64,000 bases of DNA from JBDLRH01 sp039800165 (GCA_039800165.1 JBDLRH010000027.1:1-64000), one strand, 5' to 3'. Shown: positions 25,206-33,904, counted from the stretch's first letter. A program made the numbers and translations. The notes: generated by a model not told the origin, from the letters alone.

Positions 25206-26102
25206 TCAGGCGACCGCGCGCCAGCCCAGGTCCGACGACAGCGTGGTGGCAGTGCGCGTGAGCGCGCGATGCACCGCGCCGTTCCAGCGCGCGTCGAAGC
25301 TTGTGCCCGAGCCCAGCGTCACCAGGCCCAGCGCGATGTGCGCATCGGCGTCGAACACCGGCGCGCAAAAGCCGGTCACGCCCGGCAGCAGCGTGTCGAT
25401 CACCCGCGCCGCGCCGTGCGAGCGCACCTCGTCGAGCAGCGCACGCGCCTCGGCCAGCGTGCCTGGCAGGTCGCTGCGCCCGGCCTTGTGGGCGCGATCG
25501 ATTTCGGCGCGCAGCATCGGCACGATCGCATCCCACGACACCCAGGCGGCAAAACAGCGCCCGGTGGCCGACGACAAGAGCGGCATCACGTCGCCCAGCC
25601 GCAGGTTCACCGTGACCGCCTGCGGCGATTCTTCCCAGTGCACCACGGTCGGCCCGTGGTTGCCCCACACCGCCACCGCCACCGTGTGGCCGATCTCCTG
25701 CATCAGCGCATGCGCCCGCTCGCGCGCCATGCGCACCGCGTCCAGCCGCGACAGCGACGCCAGCCCGAGCTTGAGCGCCGCCGGCCCGAGGTCGTAGCGG
25801 GTGGAGGCGCTGTCCTGCACCACCAGCTGCATGCGCTGAAAGCTCACCAGATAGCGGTGCGCCTTGGCCGCGCTCATGCCGGCCGCGGCAGCCAGGTCGC
25901 GCAGCATCAGCGGGCCGTTGGCGCGTGCCAATGCATCCAGCAGCGCAAAGCCGACCTCCACCGACTGGATGCCGGCGCGCTCGGCGCTGGCGCGCGCGGG
26001 TGTGCCTGTGGGTGTGCGTGTGGATGTGCGTGTGGATGTGCGCGTGGGTGCGGGCCTGGCGGGGGGCGCGGCCGCGGGTGAGGAGCGTGAACGGTTGGGC
26101 AC
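25206..26102 (-). CDS. IclR family transcriptional regulator
   Basis: 298-residue regulator: winged HTH at about residues 45-105 (IQSVEVGFALLDALARANG, LRDLAAAAGMSAAKAHRYL) and a C-terminal effector domain (LLSSATGRCFAAWV, GVTGFCAPVFDADAHIALGL). The first ~40 residues are low-complexity Pro/Thr/Arg encoded by 12-base tandem repeats and may not be ordered. It is divergent from an FAA hydrolase gene, with overlapping palindromes between them, so it probably controls that gene and itself. ATG 26102 is the furthest sensible start; later starts near the HTH are possible. Confidence 0.9.
   Translation of the reverse strand: MPNRSRSSPAAAPPARPAPTRTSTRTSTRTPTGTPARASAERAGIQSVEVGFALLDALARANGPLMLRDLAAAAGMSAAKAHRYLVSFQRMQLVVQDSASTRYDLGPAALKLGLASLSRLDAVRMARERAHALMQEIGHTVAVAVWGNHGPTVVHWEESPQAVTVNLRLGDVMPLLSSATGRCFAAWVSWDAIVPMLRAEIDRAHKAGRSDLPGTLAEARALLDEVRSHGAARVIDTLLPGVTGFCAPVFDADAHIALGLVTLGSGTSFDARWNGAVHRALTRTATTLSSDLGWRAVA
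26006..26041. repeat. 12-bp tandem repeat inside iclR N-terminal region
   Basis: GTGTGGATGTGC occurs exactly at 26018-26029 and 26030-26041, with a one-to-two-base variant at 26006-26017 and weaker copies on both sides. It encodes a four-residue Thr/Arg/Ser unit, so copy-number change would keep the frame. Confidence 0.7.
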
Positions 26103-26148
26103 GGGCAGAAGACGGTGGCTGCAGGGCGTGGAACGGCTGGGCTAGAAT

Positions 26149-26172
26149 TTCGTTTAGGTAAACGAATTTACC
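26149..26172. promoter_or_regulatory. Overlapping palindromes between iclR and FAA hydrolase gene
   Basis: TTCGTTTA-GG-TAAACGAA is a perfect palindrome at 26149-26166. A second, GGTAAA-CGAA-TTTACC, overlaps it at 26157-26172. The element is AT-rich in a GC-rich setting and lies 47 bases upstream of iclR and 83 bases upstream of the hydrolase ATG. Position and symmetry fit an IclR operator. Confidence 0.65.
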
Positions 26173-26254
26173 AATGCGTAATTGTCGCCGCAACTGCCGC
26201 GCAGGCGGTCAATGCGACCTGTGGCGCGTTGGCAGCGGCCCCGGAGACCCCCGA

Positions 26255-27265
26255 ATGAAACTCGCCACCTACAAGGACGGCTCGCGCGACGGACAGCTCG
26301 TCGTCGTCTCGCGTGACCTGAGCCAAGCCCATTATGCGACCGGCATTGCCGATACCTTGCAGCAGGCGCTGGACGACTGGAACTTCATCAGCCCGCAACT
26401 GCAGGACCTGTACCTCACGCTCAACGGCGGCAAGGCGCGCCACGCGTTTGCCTTCGATCCGAAGATGTGCATGGCGCCGCTGCCGCGCGCCTTCCAGTGG
26501 GCCGATGGCTCGGCCTACATCAACCATGTGGAGCTGGTGCGCCGCGCGCGCAACGCCGAGGTGCCCAAGACCTTCTACACCGACCCGCTGATGTACCAGG
26601 GCGGCAGCGACGACTTCATCGGCGCGTGCGACGACGTGGTGTGCCCGAGCGAGGAATTCGGCATCGACTTCGAGGCCGAGGTGGCGGTGATCACCGGCGA
26701 CGTGGCGATGGGTACCGATGCCGATGCGGCGCTGGACGGCATCCGCCTGCTGATGATTGCCAACGACGTGAGCCTGCGCAACCTGATCCCCGACGAGCTG
26801 GCCAAGGGCTTCGGCTTCTTCCAGAGCAAGCCGGCCACCGCCTTCGGCCCGGTGGCCGTCACGCCCGACGAGGTAGGCGAGGCGTGGCAAGGCGGTCGCC
26901 TGCACCTGACCGTGCAAAGCACATGGAACGGCCGCAAGGTGGGCATGTGCGAGGCCGGCCCCGAGATGACCTTCCACTTCGGCCAGCTGATCGCCCACAT
27001 CTGCAAGACGCGCAACGTGCGCGCCGGCAGCATCGTGGGCAGCGGCACCGTATCGAACAAGGGCGTGGAGAAGGACGGCCGCATGGACTGGCCCAAGGGC
27101 TACAGCTGCATCGCCGAAAAGCGCGCGATCGAGACCATCCTGGACGGCAAGCCCAGCACCGCCTTCATGAAGTTCGGCGACACCATCCGCATCGAGGTCA
27201 AAGGCGCGGACGGGCAGAGCGTGTTCGGCGCGATCGAGCAGACGATTGCTCCCCTGACGCGCTGA
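26255..27265 (+). CDS. Fumarylacetoacetate hydrolase family protein
   Basis: Metal-dependent C-C or tautomer-cleaving hydrolase of the FAH fold, 336 residues, with the extra ~80-residue N-terminal domain found in the long bacterial form used in tyrosine/homogentisate catabolism. FGIDFEAEVAVITGD carries the ExE metal ligands, NDVSLRNLIPDELAKGFGFF, FQSKPATAFGPVAV and GSIVGSGTVSNKG complete the active site. ATG 26255 is preceded by GGAGA. A fumarylacetoacetase role is plausible, but homogentisate dioxygenase is not in the window. Divergent iclR with palindromes between them suggests inducible control. Confidence 0.85.
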   Translation: MKLATYKDGSRDGQLVVVSRDLSQAHYATGIADTLQQALDDWNFISPQLQDLYLTLNGGKARHAFAFDPKMCMAPLPRAFQWADGSAYINHVELVRRARNAEVPKTFYTDPLMYQGGSDDFIGACDDVVCPSEEFGIDFEAEVAVITGDVAMGTDADAALDGIRLLMIANDVSLRNLIPDELAKGFGFFQSKPATAFGPVAVTPDEVGEAWQGGRLHLTVQSTWNGRKVGMCEAGPEMTFHFGQLIAHICKTRNVRAGSIVGSGTVSNKGVEKDGRMDWPKGYSCIAEKRAIETILDGKPSTAFMKFGDTIRIEVKGADGQSVFGAIEQTIAPLTR

Positions 27266-27299
27266 GTGCGTCGGATTCCAGACGCCACGCGCTGAGTGC
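27257..27299. repeat. 13-bp direct repeat around the FAA hydrolase stop
   Basis: ACGCGCTGAGTGC occurs at 27257-27269 (containing the gene's TGA) and again at 27287-27299 just before the convergent marC stop. Probably a short local duplication. Confidence 0.6.
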
Positions 27300-27300
27300 C

Positions 27301-27903
27301 TCAGCGCAGCTGCATCAGCAGCGCCTTCAGCCCGCGGATCAGCATCTCGGTGGCCACCGCCACCAGGATCAGGCCCATCAGCCGCTCGAAGGCCAGCACC
27401 ACCCGCTCGCCGATCACGCGCTGGATGCGCTCGGCCAGTACCAGCACCACCGCGCCCACCAGCATGGTGACGCTGAGCGCGCCCACCCACTCCAGCCGGC
27501 GCTGCGGCGCCTGGCTGACCAGCAGCATCACGGTGGCCATGGCCGAGGGCCCTGCGATGGCGGGGATGGCCAGCGGCACGATCAGCGGCTCGCCCTCGGG
27601 CAGCGCCTGGGTCGACGGCGGCGGCGGAAAGATCATGCGCAGCGCGATCAGGAACAGCACCACGCCGCCTGCGATCTGCAGCGAGATGTCGGACAGGTTC
27701 ATCAGCCGCAGGAAGCGGTCGCCGAAGAACATGAACAGCAGCAACACGGCAAAGGCGATCAGCACCTCGCGCACGATGACCCGCGTGCGCCGCTCGGGCG
27801 CCACATGGCGCAGCGCGCTGGCGAAGATCGGGATGTTGCCCAGCGGATCGGTGATGAGCAGCAGCAGGATGGTCGCCGAAGCGAAGGTGTAGGCATCGGT
27901 CAT
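27301..27903 (-). CDS. MarC family integral membrane protein
   Basis: Six-helix inner-membrane protein of the MarC/UPF0056 family, 200 residues, function not established. ILLLLITDPLGNIPIFASAL is the first conserved segment, LQIAGGVVLFLIALRMIF the third helix, and PLAIPAIAGPSAMATVMLLV the second repeat. ATG 27903 starts the conserved N-terminus (MTDAYTFASA). It converges on the FAA hydrolase gene and diverges from an enoyl-CoA hydratase. Confidence 0.9.
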   Translation of the reverse strand: MTDAYTFASATILLLLITDPLGNIPIFASALRHVAPERRTRVIVREVLIAFAVLLLFMFFGDRFLRLMNLSDISLQIAGGVVLFLIALRMIFPPPPSTQALPEGEPLIVPLAIPAIAGPSAMATVMLLVSQAPQRRLEWVGALSVTMLVGAVVLVLAERIQRVIGERVVLAFERLMGLILVAVATEMLIRGLKALLMQLR

Positions 27904-27989
27904 GGGCCGCGCAGGATAGCGCAGCCGCGGCTCGCGGCGCGGCACAATCCGGGGCTTGTTCGCATCCGTTGCGCCCTGCGCCCCACACC

Positions 27990-28784
27990 ATGGACTACTC
28001 CCGCTACCAGACCTTCCGCATCTCGCGCCGCGGCCCCAACGATTCGGTGCTGGACATCCAGATGAAGGCGGCCAACGGCAAGCTGCCCACCGCCGGCCAC
28101 GACGGCCACTGGGAACTGGCCGAGATCTGGCGCGATGTCAGCGCCGACGACAGCGTGCGCTGTGCGGTGCTGCGCGGCGAAGGCATGGGCTTTTCGGGCG
28201 GCGGTGATCTGGCGCTGGTGACCGACATGTCGCAGGACTTCGAGGTGCGCACCCGCGTCTGGAAGGAAGCGCGCGACCTGGTCTACAACGTCATCAACTG
28301 CGACAAGCCCATCGTCAGCGCGATGCATGGCCCGGCGGTCGGCGCGGGCCTGGTGGCCGGCCTGCTGGCCGACATCCCGATTGCTGCCAAGAGCGCGAAG
28401 ATCGTTGACGGCCACACCCGTCTGGGCGTGGCGGCCGGCGACCACGCGGCCATCATCTGGCCGCTGCTGTGCGGCATGGCCAAGAGCAAGTACTACCTGA
28501 TGCTGTGCGAGCCGCTGAGCGGCGAAGAGGCCGAGCGCATCGGCCTGGTGGCACTCGCCGTCGATGACGACCAGCTGCTCACCAAGGCCTACGAGGTGGC
28601 CGATCGCCTGGCCAGCGGCAGCCAGACGGCGATCCGCTGGACCAAGTACGCACTCAACAACTGGCTGCGCCAGGCCGGCCCCACCTTTGACACCTCGCTG
28701 GCGCTCGAGTTCATGGGCTTTGCCGGCCCGGATGTGCGCGAGGGCGTGGCCAGCCTGCGCGAGCGTCGTCCGCCGAAGTACTGA
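27990..28784 (+). CDS. Enoyl-CoA hydratase/isomerase family protein
   Basis: Crotonase-fold protein, 264 residues. CAVLRGEGMGFSGGGDLALV is the first oxyanion-hole region (A/SGGDL), AMHGPAVGAGLVAGLLADIP the second with the conserved Gly-Ala-Gly, and VDGHTRLGVAAGDHAAIIWP the substrate loop. The usual hydratase Glu at the second catalytic position reads as Gly-Asp-His here (LGVAAGDHA), so an isomerase or hydrolase role is possible. Start ATG 27990. Neighbours give no pathway. Confidence 0.83.
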   Translation: MDYSRYQTFRISRRGPNDSVLDIQMKAANGKLPTAGHDGHWELAEIWRDVSADDSVRCAVLRGEGMGFSGGGDLALVTDMSQDFEVRTRVWKEARDLVYNVINCDKPIVSAMHGPAVGAGLVAGLLADIPIAAKSAKIVDGHTRLGVAAGDHAAIIWPLLCGMAKSKYYLMLCEPLSGEEAERIGLVALAVDDDQLLTKAYEVADRLASGSQTAIRWTKYALNNWLRQAGPTFDTSLALEFMGFAGPDVREGVASLRERRPPKY

Positions 28785-28814
28785 CCCCGCTTCACCCCAC
28801 GAGCTTCCTTGCCC

Positions 28815-29285
28815 ATGACCCGCAAACGCCTTCTGCTGTCCCTGATCTCCTCTGCACCGCTGCTCTGCCTTGGCCTGCCCGCTGCGGCACAGGCCCCGGC
28901 CGCCGCCGCCCCCGTCACGGTCGAAGGCGCCTGGGTGCGCCCCACCGTGCCGGGCCAAAAGGGCACCGGCGCCTTCATGCGCATCACCGCGAAAGAGGGC
29001 ATGAAGCTGGTGGGCGCAACGTCGCCCGCTGCCGGCGTGACCGAGGTGCACGAAATGAAGATGGAAGGCAACGTGATGCGCATGCGCGCCATCACCGCGC
29101 TGGACCTGCCCGCAGGCCAGACGGTGGAGCTCAAGCCGGGCGGCTACCACGTGATGCTGATGGACCTGAAGGCCGCGCTGCCCAAGGACACCACGGTGCC
29201 GATCACCCTGATGCTGCGCGATGCACGTGGCGCGCAGCAGCGGCTGGAGCTGTCGGTGCCGGTGCGCAGTTCTGCGCCGGGCTGA
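28815..29285 (+). CDS. PCu(A)C-type periplasmic copper chaperone
   Basis: Periplasmic protein that delivers Cu(I) to the CuA/CuB centres of cytochrome oxidase. The signal peptide ends near AAAQA (about residue 23). The copper motif is present: TEVHEMKMEGNVMRM followed by GGYHVMLMDLK, giving His and Met ligands with the normal spacing. 156 residues from ATG 28815; a TTG six bases earlier is less likely. It follows the enoyl-CoA hydratase by 30 bases, with no obvious functional tie. Confidence 0.9.
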   Translation: MTRKRLLLSLISSAPLLCLGLPAAAQAPAAAAPVTVEGAWVRPTVPGQKGTGAFMRITAKEGMKLVGATSPAAGVTEVHEMKMEGNVMRMRAITALDLPAGQTVELKPGGYHVMLMDLKAALPKDTTVPITLMLRDARGAQQRLELSVPVRSSAPG

Positions 29286-29295
29286 AGCCACCTTG

Positions 29296-29312
29296 CGGGG
29301 CTGACTGCCCCG
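29296..29312 (+). terminator. Stem-loop after the copper chaperone gene
   Basis: CGGGGC (29296-29301), loop TGACT, GCCCCG (29307-29312). No strong T-tract follows, so a weak terminator at best before phaM. Confidence 0.35.
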
Positions 29313-29359
29313 TGCGGCTTGGGTTAAGCTGAGGTTCAACTCGGCAGCAGGAGGCGCGC

Positions 29360-30046
29360 ATGGCAGATTCAGGCAACTTCGGCTTCGGCAAGTTCGTGCC
29401 GGGCTTTGACTTCCTGCAGAACCTGGCCAAGGGCGCGTCGCAGGGCATGCCGCAGATGCCCAGCCTGTCGAACTGGATTGCGCCCACGCTCAACGTCGAG
29501 GACCTGCAAAAGCGCATCGACGAACTCAAGACGGTGCAGTTCTGGCTGGAGCAGAACTCCAAGGCGATAGGCGCCACGGTGCAGGCGCTCGAGGTGCAGA
29601 AGATGACGCTGTCCACCTTGAAGGGCATGAACTTCACCATGGGCGAACTGGCCGATGCGCTGCAGCTCAAGCCGGGAGCCGCATCCACGGCCACGCCCGC
29701 TGCGTCCCCCGCTGCCGACCCTCCAGTGCCACCCGCGCGCAAACCCGCGCGCCGCAAGCCTGCCACCGGCCAGGCCGCAGAGGGCGCTGCCCCCGCTGCA
29801 GCGTCGGGTGCGGTGGACCCGATGCAGTGGTGGGGCGCGCTGTCGCAGCAGTTCCAGCAGATCGCAAGCGATGCGATGCGCGACGCGGCGCAAGGCATGC
29901 CCCAGGCCGCTGGCGGCGCTGCCCGGCCGTCAGCGGGCAAGGCGGCAAGTGACGCCGGTGGATCGGCTGCATCGGCCCGCACCCGCCGCAGCACCGCCAA
30001 GGCGGGCAAGGCGCGCGCTGCTGCCGCAGCGAAGCGGCGCTCCTGA
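29360..30046 (+). CDS. phaM: PhaM family polyhydroxyalkanoate granule regulatory protein
   Basis: Granule-associated protein that activates PHB synthase PhaC and tethers granules to the nucleoid in Ralstonia. The conserved N-terminal part (NFGFGKFVPGFDFLQNLAKG, IAPTLNVEDLQKRIDELKTV) covers about residues 5-105; a Pro/Ala-rich linker follows; the C-terminus is a basic, histone H1-like tail (RTRRSTAKAGKARAAAAAKR) for DNA binding. 228 residues, purine-rich GGCAGCAGGAGG-type site before ATG 29360. It implies that the host makes PHA; no pha biosynthesis gene is in the window. Confidence 0.87.
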   Translation: MADSGNFGFGKFVPGFDFLQNLAKGASQGMPQMPSLSNWIAPTLNVEDLQKRIDELKTVQFWLEQNSKAIGATVQALEVQKMTLSTLKGMNFTMGELADALQLKPGAASTATPAASPAADPPVPPARKPARRKPATGQAAEGAAPAAASGAVDPMQWWGALSQQFQQIASDAMRDAAQGMPQAAGGAARPSAGKAASDAGGSAASARTRRSTAKAGKARAAAAAKRRS

Positions 30047-30097
30047 TGCACGGATACCGCACGGACACCGCACGGATGACGAACGCATGAGGCGCAG

Positions 30098-31378
30098 ATG
30101 AAGCTCTTTCCCGCCGCGCACGCCACCCATCCGCAGTGGGCCATGGCCGCAGGCCTGGTGCTCGCGCAGCTGCGTGCGCAGATGGCGCTGCCCACGCATG
30201 CGTCGTCGCCCACGCTGGGCCTGCTCTACATCACCGACCACTACGCGCCGCATGCGCAAGACATCCTCGATCACCTCGGCAGCGAACTGCCCGAGGTGAC
30301 CGACTGGTCCGGCACGGTGGGTGTGGGGGTGTGTGGCAGCAATGTCGAATACTTCGACGAGCCGGCACTCAGCGTGATGCTGCTGGACCTGCCGAGCGAC
30401 CAGTACCGCGTGTTCTCGGGCGTGGCGCCGCTGGGCTCCAGCGCAGGGCCGGGGGGTGGCGCTGGCTTTCGCGCACACACCGCGCTCATCCACGCCGACG
30501 GCCACACGCCGGAGCTCACCGAGCTGGTGACCGAGGTCGCCGGGCGCACCCGCACCGGCTACCTGTTCGGCGGCCTCTGCGCCAGCCGCACCGAATCGGT
30601 CCAGTTCGCCATCGGCGGCAACGGCAACATCCGCGGGCAGGGCGCTGCCAGCGGCGTGTTCCACGGCGGCCTGAGCGGCGTGGCCTTCGGCGATGGTGTC
30701 GCGGTGGTCTCGCGCGTCACCCAGGGCTGCCAGCCGGTGGCGCCGGTGCGCGTGATCAGCGCCTGCGACGACAACGTGGTGCTCACGCTGGATGGCGAGT
30801 CGGCGCTTGATGTGCTGCTGTCGGACCTGAAGATCACGCTCGATGACCCCGAGCATGCGGTCGGCCGCTTGCGCCAGACGCTGGTGGGCCTGACCGCGCA
30901 GGGCAGCGATGCGGTGGGCCGCACCGGGCACTTTGGCGCCGACACGCGGGTGCGCCACCTGATCGGTCTGGACCCGGGGCGCCGCGCAGTGGCGATTGCA
31001 GACCATGCCGAAGCGGGCATGCGGCTGGCGTTTTGCGAGCGCAATGCGCAGGCCGCGCGCGCCGACCTGATGCGCATCTGCGCCGAGATCCGCGAGGAGC
31101 TCGAGCCCGAAGAGATGCCGCTGGCCGTGGCCTCGGCCATTGCCGCGCCCGAGCCTGGCGCGCCGCCGCATCCGGCGCAACGCATCGCAGGCGCCATCTA
31201 CGTGAGCTGCTCGGGTCGCGGCGGGCCACACTTTGGCGGGCCCAGCGCCGAACTGCAGATCGTGCGTCACGCGCTGGGCGACGTGCCGCTGACCGGCTTT
31301 TTTGCCGGCGGCGAAATCGCACGCCACCACATCTACGGCTACACCGGCGTGCTGACGGTGTTCACCGCGCCGGCTTGA
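30098..31378 (+). CDS. FIST domain protein (FIST_N/FIST_C)
   Basis: 426-residue protein with the two-part FIST sensor module: N-terminal FIST_N (about residues 30-220; TDWSGTVGVGVCGSNVEYFD, GYLFGGLCASRTESVQFA) and FIST_C (about 240-400; ISCSGR-like YVSCSGRGGPHFGGPSAEL, GDVPLTGFFAGGEIA). FIST domains are thought to bind small ligands such as amino acids. There is no attached kinase, cyclase or methyl-accepting domain, and no membrane helix, so the output is unknown. Confidence 0.88.
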   Translation: MKLFPAAHATHPQWAMAAGLVLAQLRAQMALPTHASSPTLGLLYITDHYAPHAQDILDHLGSELPEVTDWSGTVGVGVCGSNVEYFDEPALSVMLLDLPSDQYRVFSGVAPLGSSAGPGGGAGFRAHTALIHADGHTPELTELVTEVAGRTRTGYLFGGLCASRTESVQFAIGGNGNIRGQGAASGVFHGGLSGVAFGDGVAVVSRVTQGCQPVAPVRVISACDDNVVLTLDGESALDVLLSDLKITLDDPEHAVGRLRQTLVGLTAQGSDAVGRTGHFGADTRVRHLIGLDPGRRAVAIADHAEAGMRLAFCERNAQAARADLMRICAEIREELEPEEMPLAVASAIAAPEPGAPPHPAQRIAGAIYVSCSGRGGPHFGGPSAELQIVRHALGDVPLTGFFAGGEIARHHIYGYTGVLTVFTAPA

Positions 31379-31412
31379 GCCGTTCGCTCGAACCGCGGGC
31401 TTCGCGCTGCCA

Positions 31413-32579
31413 TCACACCCCGCGCGCGCGGTCGGTGCGGAACTGCTGCCGGAACGTGCCGAAGCGGCCAGCGTCCAGCGACTCGCGCACCTCGCGCATC
31501 AGGTTCAGGTAGTAGTGCAGGTTGTGGATGGTGGTGAGCATCGGCCCGAGCATCTCGCCGCAGCGGTCCAGGTGGTGCAGGTAGGCGCGGCTGAAGCCGC
31601 CGCTGGTGCTGCCGTCCGCGTTCGTATGGCCTTTGCAGGTGTAGCAGGTGCAGGTCTCGTCCAGCGGGCGGTGGTCGCTCTTGTGGCGTGCGTTGCGGAT
31701 CTTCAGGTCGCCAAAGCGGGTGAACAGGTGGCCGTTGCGCGCATTGCGGGTGGGCATCACGCAGTCGAACATGTCCACGCCCGCGGCCACGCCGTCCACC
31801 AGGTCTTCCGGCGTGCCCACACCCATCAGGTAGCGCGGCTTGTGCGCGGGCAGGCGGTGCGGCGTGTGCGCCATGATGCGCAGCATGTCTTCCTTGGGCT
31901 CGCCCACGCTCACGCCGCCCACCGCATAGCCCGGGAAGTCCAGCGCCACCAGCGCGTCGAGTGATTCCTGCCGCAGGTGCTCGAACATGCCGCCCTGCAC
32001 GATGCCGAACAGCGCATTGGGGTTCTGCAGGCGTGCGAACTCGGCCTGGCAGCGCTTCGCCCAGCGCAGGCTGAGCTCCATCGACGCGCGCGCCTCGCGC
32101 TCGGTGGTGATCTGGCCCTTGGTCTCGTACGGCGTGCACTCGTCGAACTGCATGACGATGTCGCTGTTCAGCGTGGTCTGGATCTGCATGCTGATCTCGG
32201 GCGTGAGGAACAGCCGGTCGCCGTTGACCGGTGATGCGAACTTCACGCCCTCTTCGCTGATCTTGCGCATCTCGCCCAGGCTCCACACCTGAAAGCCTCC
32301 CGAGTCGGTGAGGATGGGCTTGTGCCAGCGCTCAAAGCCGTGCAGGCCGCCGAAGCTTTGCATCACGTCCAGCCCCGGGCGCATCCACAGGTGGAAGGTG
32401 TTGCCCAGGATGATCTGCGCGCCCATCTCTTCCAGGTTGCGCGGCATCACGCCCTTGACCGTGCCGTAGGTGCCCACCGGCATGAAGATGGGCGTTTGCA
32501 CCACGCCGTGGTTCAGTGTCAGGCGGCCGCGCCGCGCGTGCGAATCGGCATCGGTGCCGAGCAGTTCAAAGTGCAGCAT
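31413..32579 (-). CDS. tgt: Queuine (preQ1) tRNA-guanine transglycosylase
   Basis: Exchanges guanine-34 for preQ1 in GUN-anticodon tRNAs. TDSGGFQVWSLG, FGIVQGGMFEHLR, GYAVGGVSVGEP and CVMPTRNARNGHLFT are substrate and tRNA contacts; the zinc site is CTCYTC plus a His in SRAYLHHL. 388 residues from ATG 32579. It starts two bases after the queA stop on the same strand, so queA-tgt form an operon for queuosine synthesis. Confidence 0.96.
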   Translation of the reverse strand: MLHFELLGTDADSHARRGRLTLNHGVVQTPIFMPVGTYGTVKGVMPRNLEEMGAQIILGNTFHLWMRPGLDVMQSFGGLHGFERWHKPILTDSGGFQVWSLGEMRKISEEGVKFASPVNGDRLFLTPEISMQIQTTLNSDIVMQFDECTPYETKGQITTEREARASMELSLRWAKRCQAEFARLQNPNALFGIVQGGMFEHLRQESLDALVALDFPGYAVGGVSVGEPKEDMLRIMAHTPHRLPAHKPRYLMGVGTPEDLVDGVAAGVDMFDCVMPTRNARNGHLFTRFGDLKIRNARHKSDHRPLDETCTCYTCKGHTNADGSTSGGFSRAYLHHLDRCGEMLGPMLTTIHNLHYYLNLMREVRESLDAGRFGTFRQQFRTDRARGV

Positions 32580-32581
32580 GG

Positions 32582-33688
32582 TCAGCCTTTGGGTTGTGCC
32601 GTCTCGCGCGACAGCAGCATCGCGTCGCCGTAGCTGAAGAAGCGGTAGCGCTGCGCAATCGCGTGTGCGTAAAGCCGCATGATGTGGCCGTGACCGGCGA
32701 AGGCACTCACCAGCATCATCAGCGTGGACTTGGGCAGGTGGAAGTTGGTGATCAGCCGGTCCACCACGCGGAACGCGAAGCCCGGCGTGATGAAGATGTC
32801 GGTGTCGCCAAGCGTCTGGCCGGTCTTTGCCCAGCTCTCCAGCGTGCGGATGGTGGTGGTGCCCACCGCTACCACGCGGCCGCCGCGCGCGCGGCAGGCC
32901 TCGATCGCGTCGATGGTCTCGGGCGGGATGCGGTACCACTCGCTGTGCATCCGGTGTTCGGCGATGTTGGCCACCTTCACCGGCTGGAAGGTGCCCGCAC
33001 CCACATGCAGCGTGACGCTGGCGCGCTGCACGCCGCGTGCATCCAGAGCGGCCAGCACGCCTTCGTCGAAGTGCAGCGCTGCGGTGGGTGCCGCCACCGC
33101 GCCGGGGTTCCTCGCAAACACCGTCTGGTAGCGGCGCTCGTCCTCGGCGTCGTCCGCGTGGGTGATGTAGGGCGGCAGCGGCACATGGCCGTGGCGCTGC
33201 ATCAGCGTCCACGGGTCGTCGCTCAGCGCAAAGCGGAACAGCGCGCCCTGCTCATCGGGCCAGCGGCCGAGCAGCGTGGCGCTGAACTGCGGCCGCCCGC
33301 CGGCATCGGGCGCCATGCGCAGCACCGTGCCCAAAGGCGGCTTCTTGCTCACCTTCATGTGCGCTACCACCTGGTGCGGCGGGGCGCCAGGCGCGACAGA
33401 TTCGGCGGGCAACACCCGCTCGATCAGCAGTTCGAGCTTGCCGCCACTGGGCTTTTCGCCGAACAGGCGCGCCTTGACCACCTGCGTGTCGTTGAACACC
33501 AGCAGATCGCCCGGCGCCAGCAGCGCGGGCAGGTCGCGAAACACGCGGTCCACCGGTGAAGGGTCGCTGCCGTCCAGCAGGCGCGAGGCGCTGCGCTCGG
33601 GCGCGGGGTGCTGCGCGATCAGCTCGGGCGGCAGGTGGAAGTCGAAGTCCGCCAGCGTCAGGCTGCCGGCGTCCGGGGGGAGGGTCAT
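32582..33688 (-). CDS. queA: S-adenosylmethionine:tRNA ribosyltransferase-isomerase
   Basis: Adds the epoxycyclopentanediol ring to preQ1-tRNA using AdoMet. FDFHLPPELIAQHPAPERSA is the N-terminal signature; LLVFNDTQVVKARLFG, LHVGAGTFQPVK and NFHLPKSTLMMLVSAF are core motifs. 368 residues from ATG 33688, normal for proteobacteria. It is the first gene of queA-tgt. Confidence 0.96.
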   Translation of the reverse strand: MTLPPDAGSLTLADFDFHLPPELIAQHPAPERSASRLLDGSDPSPVDRVFRDLPALLAPGDLLVFNDTQVVKARLFGEKPSGGKLELLIERVLPAESVAPGAPPHQVVAHMKVSKKPPLGTVLRMAPDAGGRPQFSATLLGRWPDEQGALFRFALSDDPWTLMQRHGHVPLPPYITHADDAEDERRYQTVFARNPGAVAAPTAALHFDEGVLAALDARGVQRASVTLHVGAGTFQPVKVANIAEHRMHSEWYRIPPETIDAIEACRARGGRVVAVGTTTIRTLESWAKTGQTLGDTDIFITPGFAFRVVDRLITNFHLPKSTLMMLVSAFAGHGHIMRLYAHAIAQRYRFFSYGDAMLLSRETAQPKG

Positions 33689-33834
33689 GGTGCTTGAGGA
33701 CGGGACGCGTCCGTGCCAAGAAAGCGCGAATTATCCCCAAGGCGTGAATAAAGGGCGCAACATTGGACTGCCCGCTCAGCGATGGCCCTGATGCAGCACC
33801 GCACGAACCATCGTGCATGGCTTCACTCAAAGTT

Positions 33835-33881
33835 CACCGGGGTTTACGTATTTAGTGTGTTGCTTTTACAGATTCCCGGTG
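33835..33881. promoter_or_regulatory. Spaced inverted repeat upstream of the HTH regulator gene
   Basis: CACCGGG (33835-33841) and CCCGGTG (33875-33881) flank 33 AT-richer bases. They sit just before the likely GTG start at 33905 in a 216-base gene-free gap that otherwise shows nothing I can name; they may be operator half-sites for autoregulation. Confidence 0.3.
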
Positions 33882-33904
33882 TGAATTTCATATCGTCAGA
33901 CGTC

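Noticed and set aside
26006..26041. Short tandem repeats considered as a CRISPR or origin iteron array
   Set aside because: Units are 12 bases with no spacers and lie inside a coding region in the reading frame of iclR; no DnaA boxes or cas genes are near.
27990..28784. Assignment as a specific beta-oxidation hydratase
   Set aside because: The residue at the second catalytic Glu position is not Glu and the neighbours do not belong to a fatty-acid pathway, so only the superfamily is claimed.
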